Source: Promethearchaeota archaeon | GTDB lineage: Archaea > Asgardarchaeota > Lokiarchaeia > Sigynarchaeales > SOKP01 | NCBI GenBank assembly: GCA_004524515.1 | Contig: SDNV01000046.1 | Coordinates: 1 to 20,422, forward strand | Direction of reading: 5' to 3' | Length of the DNA: 20,422 bases | In this document: piece after piece, positions 7,859-14,436 of the stretch | How the letters are laid out: every line of letters starts with the position of its first letter | Numbering within the stretch: position 1 is the first letter of the stretch | Translations under genes and position numbers: made by a program | The notes under the pieces: generated by a model | Told to the model about the DNA's origin: nothing | Databases searched by the model: none | The model's input: the letters and a program-made list of their open reading frames with translations, nothing else

Positions 7859-8788
7859 ATGGATGATATTAAAACTGGTTTAGTATTTCATATTCAACGT
7901 TTTGTCCTACATGATGGTCCTGGAATAAGGACCACTGTCTTTTTAAAAGGATGTCCCCTTAGATGTAGGTGGTGTCATAATCCAGAGGGATTAGAATCAT
8001 TTCCAGAATTAATTTATAGAGAATCTAGATGTATCTCATGCGAAAAATGTATTAAAATATGTCCAGATAACGCAATTTCTTTACAAGAAGGCGGAATTTC
8101 AATTAATAGAACACTCTGCAATTTGTGCTTTAAATGTATAGATGAATGTGATTCTAATGCTTTAGAAATTTGTGGAAATATTATGTATGCAGATCAGATT
8201 TTAGAAGAAGTAATATCAGATATCGAATTTTATAAACAATCGGGGGGAGGATTAACTATTTCAGGAGGAGAACCGTTATTACAATTGGAATTTTTAATAG
8301 ATTTACTTCAAAAAGCAAAGAAATTGGGTCTTCATATATGTTTAGATACGACGGGATATGTTGATTCTAATAAATTAAGGGATGTAATTCAATATGTTGA
8401 TTTATTGCTCTATGATATCAAATCTTTAGACAAGGAACGACATAAAAAGCTTACAGGAATTTCAAATAATTTAATAATTCAAAATTTAAAATTATGTATA
8501 CATGAAAATAAGGATATTATTATAAGAATTCCAATTATAATTGGCTATAATTTCCTTGATGTGGAAAAAGAACTTAATGAACAGATAGAATGGTTAGTAA
8601 TGATTGGTATTAAAAAATTTGAATTAATTCCTTATCATAAATTTGGAGAGCAAAAATATGAGATGCTCGGAAAAAATTATAATCTTAATATTGAACCTTT
8701 CGACAGAGAAAAAATAAGTGAATTAGTTAATAACTTAAAATTGAAGTATAATATTGAATTAAAATTAAGTTCTCCAATATTGACATGA
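7859..8788 (+). CDS. glycyl radical enzyme activating radical SAM protein
   Basis: A 309-residue activase that removes a hydrogen from the glycine of its partner using a 5'-deoxyadenosyl radical from S-adenosylmethionine. The SAM-cluster cysteines are C32, C36 and C39 in GCPLRCRWCHNP. Two more [4Fe-4S] motifs form the inserted ferredoxin-like domain: C58, C61, C64, C68 and C87, C90, C93, C97. The GGE-type SAM-binding motif is ISGGEPL (about residues 134-140). This three-cluster layout is usual for activases of the dehydratase-like enzymes, whereas the pyruvate formate-lyase activase lacks the ferredoxin insert. Length and domain order are normal. The ATG at 7859 has no strong ribosome binding site and follows an 11-bp hairpin. 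Its position directly after the glycyl radical enzyme gene fixes its partner. It is not an anaerobic sulfatase-maturing enzyme. Confidence 0.95.
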   Translation: MDDIKTGLVFHIQRFVLHDGPGIRTTVFLKGCPLRCRWCHNPEGLESFPELIYRESRCISCEKCIKICPDNAISLQEGGISINRTLCNLCFKCIDECDSNALEICGNIMYADQILEEVISDIEFYKQSGGGLTISGGEPLLQLEFLIDLLQKAKKLGLHICLDTTGYVDSNKLRDVIQYVDLLLYDIKSLDKERHKKLTGISNNLIIQNLKLCIHENKDIIIRIPIIIGYNFLDVEKELNEQIEWLVMIGIKKFELIPYHKFGEQKYEMLGKNYNLNIEPFDREKISELVNNLKLKYNIELKLSSPILT

Positions 8789-8807
8789 TCTATGTCGTAA
8801 ATTTTAT

Positions 8808-8817
8808 AAAAAAAAAA
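8808..8817 (-). terminator. U10 terminator after the TrmB gene
   Basis: Ten consecutive A on the plus strand give a U10 run in the minus-strand transcript, about 36 bases after the TrmB stop. It is a typical archaeal U-tract terminator for the five-gene operon, in the 64-base gap between convergent genes. Confidence 0.55.
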
Positions 8818-8830
8818 GGATTATCATTAA

Positions 8831-8854
8831 ATTTTTCTCATTAAGCAATTTTTT
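8831..8854 (+). terminator. U-rich terminator after the activase
   Basis: Plus-strand tracts ATTTTTCT and AATTTTTTAG lie 45-65 bases after the activase stop and reach the last codon of the convergent TrmB gene. A plausible U-tract terminator, weaker than the U10 run on the other strand. Confidence 0.35.
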
Positions 8855-10274
8855 AGTATTTAAAAATTTCTCTCAAAATTATCATAACATTTTCGGGATT
8901 TATTGCCCATACACTCATTGCTCCATTATCATTAAAGTTAAAGGTAGCAATAACAATACCTTTTCCCTTCTGATCAGCAGACTCCAGATTAGGAATACTC
9001 CCTAAAATGGGAGCCCATTCTTCTTTTAACTCATATTCTACATTATATATAAGGCAATTATGTCCAAATAATTTCTGCTGATCTGTCTTTCCTTCTATAA
9101 TTAACTGTTTTTCTAAACGTTTGATATAGTTTTGAGCTCTTTTACAAGTATCTTCAAATAAATTTTCTATTTGTAACTTTTTTGGTGAATTTTTATCAAA
9201 CGGAAAATATCTAATTCCACTTAATCTAATAAATGCTCTCTCAATACCCGGAGCAGCCAATCCGAGCTCATCAAAATTATCCGTTGAGTTGGTATGTTCT
9301 GGTAGAATTTTCCATCCATTATTAAATAAAGTTTGGATTATCTGTTTAAATTTCTCATCTTTAGTCAAATGAACTCCTAGCAGATTTAAATCTGCTTTTC
9401 CATGTAATTCAATTTGTTTTTCAAGAAAAATATGGGAAAGTAAAATTCCATAAGTTGAGGATACAGTTTGATCCTCAATTCTAAGAGAAAGCCCAAAACC
9501 AGAATTTATATTACTTATGAAAACCACATTATCAATTACAAGAATATCCGTATGGATTTCGATGGGATCAAATACAATTCTTAATCTTTCTGGAAGGTCT
9601 AAAATAATTTCCTTTTCTTTTTTTTTCCCGGTAATTATTAGGGCAAATTTATCTCTTCTATCTTCATCTCTTAGGATTATTCCCTTTCTTTGAAAAGTAT
9701 CAAAGATCTCATTTAAAGTAAGCATTAATTCTTTTCTTAATTGTGAAAATAAATCGTAGGATATATAGATCATCAATTTTGTAGAGTTTTCATTTACATT
9801 TCTTTTTGCTTTTTTAATATGTTCGATTATTTGATTATACATTTCTGAGACCGTTGGAATAATATACGTATTTGAAACTCGACCACCATAGCGTTGTTTT
9901 TCCGAAAGAGCTGGTAATACTTCTTCATTGATATAATCTTGCAATTTTTCAAATTGAATTAATTGTTGTTTTTGGTTTTCAATAATACCTTTTAAATTAT
10001 GAAGAGGATTAATACCTCTATATTTTGCAGGTCTAGTACCAGGATTAATTAATTCAATCCATCCATCAATTTGTAATCTTTTTAGAATGGTATATACATG
10101 AGTTCTTTTTAAATCTTTAAATTTACCCACGATTTCTTTTCCAGTTAAATCTCTTTGAGATTTTAAGATTTCAAGATAGACTTTTAGATCTTCTCCTTCT
10201 AATATGCCTAATTTTTCAAAATCGAATGATATTTTTCTTTCCCATTCTAATGGGTTCTGAATTATTCTTTCCAT
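8853..10274 (-). CDS. TrmB-family transcriptional regulator
   Basis: A 473-residue regulator. Residues about 18-78 form a winged helix of the TrmB type: EGEDLKVYLEILKSQ, then TGKEIVGKF, THVYTILKRLQIDGWIELI and a wing ending in PAKYRGINP. A coiled-coil dimerisation helix follows (about 88-125), then a phospholipase-D-like middle region common in TrmB proteins (about 140-290). The last 180 residues (from about LLGVHLTKDEK) are an extra C-terminal part I do not recognise, longer than in standard TrmB sugar sensors. TrmB proteins bind sugars and act as repressors or activators of sugar genes. It is the last gene of a minus-strand operon, 16 bases after the LarA-like gene, without a clear ribosome binding site. 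The divergent control region at 14225-14436 is its likely target. The effector is unknown. Confidence 0.82.
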   Translation of the reverse strand: MERIIQNPLEWERKISFDFEKLGILEGEDLKVYLEILKSQRDLTGKEIVGKFKDLKRTHVYTILKRLQIDGWIELINPGTRPAKYRGINPLHNLKGIIENQKQQLIQFEKLQDYINEEVLPALSEKQRYGGRVSNTYIIPTVSEMYNQIIEHIKKAKRNVNENSTKLMIYISYDLFSQLRKELMLTLNEIFDTFQRKGIILRDEDRRDKFALIITGKKKEKEIILDLPERLRIVFDPIEIHTDILVIDNVVFISNINSGFGLSLRIEDQTVSSTYGILLSHIFLEKQIELHGKADLNLLGVHLTKDEKFKQIIQTLFNNGWKILPEHTNSTDNFDELGLAAPGIERAFIRLSGIRYFPFDKNSPKKLQIENLFEDTCKRAQNYIKRLEKQLIIEGKTDQQKLFGHNCLIYNVEYELKEEWAPILGSIPNLESADQKGKGIVIATFNFNDNGAMSVWAINPENVMIILREIFKY

Positions 10275-10290
10275 TTTTTAGATTCTTAAA

Positions 10291-11538
10291 TTAGTCAATT
10301 TTTTTCGGTAATTGAATACTTGTTTGAATTATGCCAGCTTTTATTTTATCTCCAAATAATTGCTCTAATTTACTGATAATATTTTTAAAATCGTTTTCAA
10401 ATATAACTGATTTAGGGTAAAAGTGTTCCATATCAGCTTGAGTTACATTCGGAGAGTAAAATAGAATTTTTCTTTTTCCAAATGTAGAAAATATAATGTC
10501 TTCTTCTGGATTTTTATAGAGAGATGCACCTGTCTCACCACTTAGTGAATGATAGCCACGACCCTCAGTAGAAGCAGACAGTATTACAACTGCACCTCTA
10601 TATGAAACAAGCTTCGGATTTAAAAGATAAGTATTTAATGCTTTAGAACTTTGAGATAATTCTGTATCTTCGGGATAGGCATTGAAAAAAACTACATCAA
10701 ATTTGGTTTTAGAGGGGATCTTAATCTCATAAATTTTTCGAAGTAATTTGATCGCTTCTCTATGTGCTTTTACAAAGTGACCAGCAAAAATTCCTGCAGG
10801 ACTTCCATCAATCGTTGGAATTATATTTATACTGAAATCAAGTCCTACACGAGAACAAACGTCTTCAATATCTCTTCTTAATTCAGTAATATATCCCAAT
10901 CCCACACCAGCACCTCTTACACTTGCAGAATGGTTTGCTTCCAGAGTCTGAATACCGCATACTCCGGGTAAAATTATTTTTGCACCCCCTCCAAATCCCG
11001 CCAACGCATGGGGTATCACTCCCCCAATCGTGATTTTAAGTTCTGATTCATAGTAAGTTTGATTCACATATATTGGGGTGCCTAATTTTGAGTCTCCTAA
11101 ATACTTTAAATTTAGAAAAGGATGATGATTTTTGACATTAATGCGTTCTAGGATTGATAACCCAATTTTTTTGATAAAATCCTGTCGTGTCATTGGACGA
11201 TGTCCTCCAAGAGCAAGAATTAAAGTTATATTTTTATCCTCTATCCCTGCTTGATTTAATTCACTTAAAACGACCTTTAAAATTGCTTCGGTTTTTGTAT
11301 GACGAGAAATATCATCAACTACAATCACCGCATTTTTTTTGCCATTTGCTAATTCAGAAATTGGAGGTGTGTCAATTGGATTATTTAAGATTTTTCTTAT
11401 TTCAACTTCATCTTTAATTGCGGTAATATCCTCCACATCAAATAGTTGGATATCCCATGAGTCAGGAAATTCCATTTCTAGCTCTTTAGGTTCATACCAT
11501 GATGCCCATGGAATTTTAAATATTTGGACCATAAACAT
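10291..11538 (-). CDS. LarA-family nickel-pincer racemase/epimerase
   Basis: A 415-residue homologue of lactate racemase LarA, which uses a nickel-pincer nucleotide cofactor to shift hydride at C2 of a 2-hydroxy acid. All key residues fall at the expected spacing: H113 in GGHRP, H177 in IPHALAGFGGG, K187 (the pincer-linked lysine in GGGAKIILPG) and H203 in LEANHS, matching H108, H174, K184 and H200 of Lactobacillus LarA. The DD-x-x-R motif (D75, D76, R79 in VDDISRHT) is also present. The superfamily includes malate racemases and sugar-acid 2-epimerases as well as lactate racemase. Between dehydratase, esterase and regulator genes, a sugar-acid or hydroxy-acid epimerase is more likely than lactate racemase. 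The cofactor genes larB, larC and larE are not in the window. Start at the first ATG, with AGAGGT four bases upstream; a TATA box lies 55-62 bases before it. Confidence 0.88.
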   Translation of the reverse strand: MFMVQIFKIPWASWYEPKELEMEFPDSWDIQLFDVEDITAIKDEVEIRKILNNPIDTPPISELANGKKNAVIVVDDISRHTKTEAILKVVLSELNQAGIEDKNITLILALGGHRPMTRQDFIKKIGLSILERINVKNHHPFLNLKYLGDSKLGTPIYVNQTYYESELKITIGGVIPHALAGFGGGAKIILPGVCGIQTLEANHSASVRGAGVGLGYITELRRDIEDVCSRVGLDFSINIIPTIDGSPAGIFAGHFVKAHREAIKLLRKIYEIKIPSKTKFDVVFFNAYPEDTELSQSSKALNTYLLNPKLVSYRGAVVILSASTEGRGYHSLSGETGASLYKNPEEDIIFSTFGKRKILFYSPNVTQADMEHFYPKSVIFENDFKNIISKLEQLFGDKIKAGIIQTSIQLPKKID

Positions 11539-11592
11539 TTGTACCTCTATTCTATTTTTTATGCTATTTTGATGTTGATTTAGATAATTTGT

Positions 11593-11600
11593 TTTATAAA
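11593..11600 (-). promoter_or_regulatory. internal TATA box before the LarA-like gene
   Basis: TTTATAAA just past the esterase stop, 55-62 bases before the LarA-like ATG. It may drive a second transcript covering only the LarA-like and TrmB genes, letting the regulator be made without the full operon. Confidence 0.4.
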
Positions 11601-11606
11601 TTTAAT

Positions 11607-12725
11607 TTAATTAAAAAATTGAATCGAAAATTTGATCGCAGGAAGGATTTTATAAGCAATTCCCAGCATATGAGGCGCTAACTTCGCTCTATAATCCTTA
11701 TAAATTTCAAATTGATGATCAATCCCCAATTCCAGTAAGGTATCATGGATTTTTCTAGTTTGATCCGCGAATCCGTATTCATCTTTTCTATGACAGTTAA
11801 GCATTAAATTTATAGTATTAAATGCTTTTGAATTATTTAACACATTTTTTTTAATTATATTAACAAGATCATAGTTTTGCCAATTTTTAACAGCATTTTC
11901 ATTCATATATATAATATCTCCTATTTCATCTTGTTTAACAGATGGTAAAATCGGATAATCTCTTGAAGTAATCATATCAAAAGTATCTGTAATGTCTTGT
12001 ATAGCTACTCTCCCAAGTTCTATTGCTTCTTGCTTCCCATATAACACTTCATTAATAGGGGTAATCATTTTATGATTCAGTAGATCAATCGTCATATTTG
12101 CTGGACTAAGCGCTACAGCTGAATTGAATTTGCTTGGATAATTAAAATATAAATATAAAGTACCATATCCTCCCATAGATGGCCCTATCAAGGCTCGATG
12201 TTCTCGATTTGGTATTGCACGATAATTGGTCTCGATATACTCAATAACATCCTTTATAATAAAATCTGAAAAATTGCCCGTATATGGAGAATTGATATAA
12301 AAACTCCCTTTGGTTTTAAGCGCTCCAGAGATTTCTTTATGGCCAAGATAATGTGGTAAATATAAACTTGCATCTGGTTGAACAAATATAAAGGGTATCC
12401 ATTCTCCTTCAGTGATTAATTCATCGAATTTAACATATGAAGGAATATTTTCCAAATCAAACATTTTTAGTACATCTGGAGGAATCAAATCAAGAGGCAA
12501 ATTTTTGTTATCATTCCAACGGGGTGTTATTGAAAGATTATCAATGTTTCCAGTATATCCATGAATAAAATAAACTACAGGAAATTTTTTATCCGTTTTA
12601 AAATAGTCAGGAGGAAGATAAATGGCTAATTTTCTTTCTACAGGACTATTAATCGAATTATTTTCTAGGGACTTAGCTTTAAAATTAATAACCTGATATC
12701 TTTCATTAGATTTATTTTCACTCAT
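11607..12725 (-). CDS. alpha/beta hydrolase, putative esterase family
   Basis: A 372-residue esterase of the S-formylglutathione hydrolase/feruloyl esterase-like family (esterase D type). The fold markers are LAIYLPPDYF, PVVYFIHGYTG (oxyanion region) and the nucleophile elbow GPSMGGYG with Ser183. Asp315 in CHRKDEYGF and His352 in APHMLG would complete the triad (numbering from the chosen start). No signal peptide, so it works inside the cell. I chose the second ATG at 12725, because GGAG stands six bases before it; the ATG at 12737 overlaps that ribosome binding site. It lies 33 bases after the UxaA-type gene in the same operon. It may remove acyl or aryl esters from an imported sugar or open a lactone. 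S-formylglutathione hydrolase activity itself is unlikely in this setting. Confidence 0.78.
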   Translation of the reverse strand: MSENKSNERYQVINFKAKSLENNSINSPVERKLAIYLPPDYFKTDKKFPVVYFIHGYTGNIDNLSITPRWNDNKNLPLDLIPPDVLKMFDLENIPSYVKFDELITEGEWIPFIFVQPDASLYLPHYLGHKEISGALKTKGSFYINSPYTGNFSDFIIKDVIEYIETNYRAIPNREHRALIGPSMGGYGTLYLYFNYPSKFNSAVALSPANMTIDLLNHKMITPINEVLYGKQEAIELGRVAIQDITDTFDMITSRDYPILPSVKQDEIGDIIYMNENAVKNWQNYDLVNIIKKNVLNNSKAFNTINLMLNCHRKDEYGFADQTRKIHDTLLELGIDHQFEIYKDYRAKLAPHMLGIAYKILPAIKFSIQFFN

Positions 12726-12758
12726 ATAAATCTCCATGGTTTAATTTAATCAAATAAT

Positions 12759-13937
12759 TTAAATAATTGGAAATGGAAATGCTAAATATCTCCAAATTGC
12801 GATATCTTGAAAACCCAATTGCTCCGCAAACGTTAATTCGCCATTGCAAGTGGCTTTTAACTTTTGCCACATCTCATCAGCTACATCTTCAATTGTTCTA
12901 TTCTCAGTAATAATTTTAGAAGCATCAACATCTATATGGCAGCTTAACCAATCACATGTTTGTGGATTTCCACAACTCTTTATTACGGGAGCTATAGGAT
13001 TTCCTGTTGGAGAACCTCTCCCCGTAGTCATAATTATTACTTGTGCTCCTGCGGCTGCCATACCTGTCATTGACTCTATATCATTTCCAGGTTCGACCAT
13101 AAGCCAAAGTCCTTTGCCTTTTGGAGATTGTGAATATTTAACAACCCCATTGATAGGCGCTTCTCCTGCTTTAGCGATAGTTCCAAGCGATTTCTCTTCT
13201 ATTGTTGTTAATCCTCCTTCAATATTTCCCGGTGAAGGTTGAATACCTCGAAAGTCAATTCCCATTTTCATAGTACTATCTATTAGTTTCTCTAAAGGAT
13301 CATTTATTTGCTTTTTAATTTTTTCATTCACTGCCCTAGCCATCAGTAATTTTTCAGTTCCTATCCATTCAGTAAATTCTGGTAAAATTGAAGTACCACC
13401 TAGTTCAACTACTTTATCAGAAACTACTCCTACCACGGGGTTAGCAGTAATTCCAGAAATGGAATCAGACCCGCCACATTCTAAGCCCAAAACTAAATTG
13501 GTAAAATCAAATGGTTCTCTTTTTAATTCTTTTGCTTCAGCCGCCATTTTTTGACCAATTTTTACACCCATTTCTATAAGAGCAACTCCACCCCCTTGGA
13601 CATCCTGTACATTAAAAAATTCAACGGGTTTTTTTGCTCTTTTAATATTTTTTGCTAAATCTCCACTTTTCATATTTTCACATCCCAATCCAACCACAAT
13701 AGTTCCAAAAACATTTGGATTTTTCCCTAATCCTGATAAGGTACGTTGAATATTCCCAAAGTCGGGTCCAAATTGGCCACAGCCAAGTGGGTGTGTTATT
13801 GCAACAGCATTATCTATTTTTCTTGCAATTTCTTCAGCAACATGATTAACGCATGACACTGAAGAAATTATAGCGATTTTATTACGAATACCAGGATTTC
13901 CTTTAGGTCTTTCATACCCTAAAAATTCTTCATTCAT
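12759..13937 (-). CDS. UxaA/GarD-family sugar-acid dehydratase, large subunit
   Basis: A 392-residue protein matching the large C-terminal domain of altronate/galactarate dehydratases and of SuyB, the large subunit of sulfolactate sulfo-lyase. Clear family blocks are SVSCVNHV (C29), THPLGCGQFG (H49, C53), VVGLGCE (C86), LGLECGGSDSISGITANP (C154) and MTTGRGSPTGNPIAPVIK. These enzymes eliminate water, or sulfite in SuyAB, beta to a carboxylate, giving 2-keto-3-deoxy acids from sugar acids. The start codon overlaps the stop of the SAF-domain gene by four bases (ATGA), and GGAGATGG precedes it, so the two subunits are translationally coupled. The sulfatase elsewhere in the window makes a sulfo-sugar branch worth keeping as an alternative, but the neighbouring aldolase and second dehydratase favour a sugar acid. 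The exact substrate is not readable. Confidence 0.88.
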   Translation of the reverse strand: MNEEFLGYERPKGNPGIRNKIAIISSVSCVNHVAEEIARKIDNAVAITHPLGCGQFGPDFGNIQRTLSGLGKNPNVFGTIVVGLGCENMKSGDLAKNIKRAKKPVEFFNVQDVQGGGVALIEMGVKIGQKMAAEAKELKREPFDFTNLVLGLECGGSDSISGITANPVVGVVSDKVVELGGTSILPEFTEWIGTEKLLMARAVNEKIKKQINDPLEKLIDSTMKMGIDFRGIQPSPGNIEGGLTTIEEKSLGTIAKAGEAPINGVVKYSQSPKGKGLWLMVEPGNDIESMTGMAAAGAQVIIMTTGRGSPTGNPIAPVIKSCGNPQTCDWLSCHIDVDASKIITENRTIEDVADEMWQKLKATCNGELTFAEQLGFQDIAIWRYLAFPFPII

Positions 13938-14224
13938 TTTGCAACCATCTCCAAGTAATGACTTTTTATATTATGAGTATGAATCCAATCTCCAATTTTA
14001 ATATCTTCAGTAGATATTCCGATAATTTGTCCATATTTTTTGATCAATTCATCTTTATTGATATTTCTCAAAGCAAATTTATGTCCAAATGGAATTTTTT
14101 GAAGAATTTTTATTTTTAGCCCTCCATCAATTTTTATTTCTACATCTTTTGAAATCTCTTCCAAACTTGTGGCACAATTATCATCTGGATGCATTATAAT
14201 ATATTTTTTCAATTTTTCAATCAC
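13934..14224 (-). CDS. SAF-domain small subunit of UxaA/GarD-type dehydratase
   Basis: A 96-residue SAF-domain protein matching the N-terminal domain of altronate/galactarate dehydratase or SuyA. The family blocks are MHPDDNCATSLEEI (H12), IPFGHKFALRNI (H48) and IGDWIHTHNI (H82, H84). Here it is a separate gene rather than fused to the large domain. The start is GTG at 14224. No Shine-Dalgarno sequence precedes it; a minus-strand TTATAT box ends 24 bases upstream, so the mRNA is probably leaderless. It is the first gene of the five-gene minus operon and diverges from the aldehyde oxidoreductase gene. The final four bases overlap the large-subunit gene, supporting a complex of the two. Confidence 0.85.
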   Translation of the reverse strand: MIEKLKKYIIMHPDDNCATSLEEISKDVEIKIDGGLKIKILQKIPFGHKFALRNINKDELIKKYGQIIGISTEDIKIGDWIHTHNIKSHYLEMVAK

Positions 14225-14248
14225 TTTTATTAATTTTAGATTATGTGG

Positions 14249-14254
14249 ATATAA
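14249..14254 (-). promoter_or_regulatory. TATA box giving a leaderless start for the dehydratase operon
   Basis: Minus-strand TTATAT, with exactly 24 bases between its end and the GTG at 14224. Archaeal initiation at this distance would put the first base of mRNA at or next to the GTG, which fits the absence of a ribosome binding site. Confidence 0.5.
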
Positions 14255-14273
14255 TTTAATTTGTTATTGCCAT

Positions 14274-14291
14274 TTGTCATGATCATGACAA
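14274..14291. promoter_or_regulatory. 18-bp perfect palindrome, candidate operator of the divergent operons
   Basis: TTGTCATGATCATGACAA is its own reverse complement over all 18 bases. It lies in the 212-base region between the divergent operons, upstream of the TATA candidates of both: about 20 bases from the minus-strand TATA box and 29 bases before the downstream plus-strand copy. That position suits an activator or a shared regulator. I found no second copy elsewhere in the window by eye. The TrmB-type protein encoded at 8853-10274 is the natural candidate to bind it. Confidence 0.6.
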
Positions 14292-14298
14292 CAAAAAC

Positions 14299-14331
14299 AA
14301 GATTTATAAATATCTCTGATTTATAAATCTT
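14299..14331 (+). promoter_or_regulatory. 13-bp inverted repeat with a TATA box in each arm; promoter of the aldehyde oxidoreductase operon
   Basis: AAGATTTATAAAT (14299-14311), a 7-base spacer, then ATTTATAAATCTT (14319-14331): a perfect 13-bp inverted repeat. Each arm holds TTTATAAA (14303-14310 and 14320-14327), itself symmetrical, so either could position RNA polymerase on either strand. From the second copy, plus-strand transcription would begin near 14350, leaving about 85 bases before the TTG start. A protein bound to the repeat would block TBP. Confidence 0.6.
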
Positions 14332-14436
14332 ATACATTTTAAGGTGTATTATTGTGTTAATTATGGTAAAATCTAACAATATTGAAATCCTTCCTAACAT
14401 CTATTTTAGAAAACAACATAATTAAAAGGTGAGAAC

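Noticed and set aside
7859..8788. Radical SAM protein as a sulfatase-maturing enzyme for the sulfatase at 53-1597
   Set aside because: Its early CxxxCxxC followed by two ferredoxin-type cysteine sets is the glycyl radical activase layout, there is no SPASM domain, and it directly follows its partner enzyme.
12844..13242. 132-codon open frame on the plus strand inside the UxaA-type gene
   Set aside because: The minus-strand UxaA-type protein has strong family motifs throughout this stretch; the opposite frame gives a composition with no recognisable motif.
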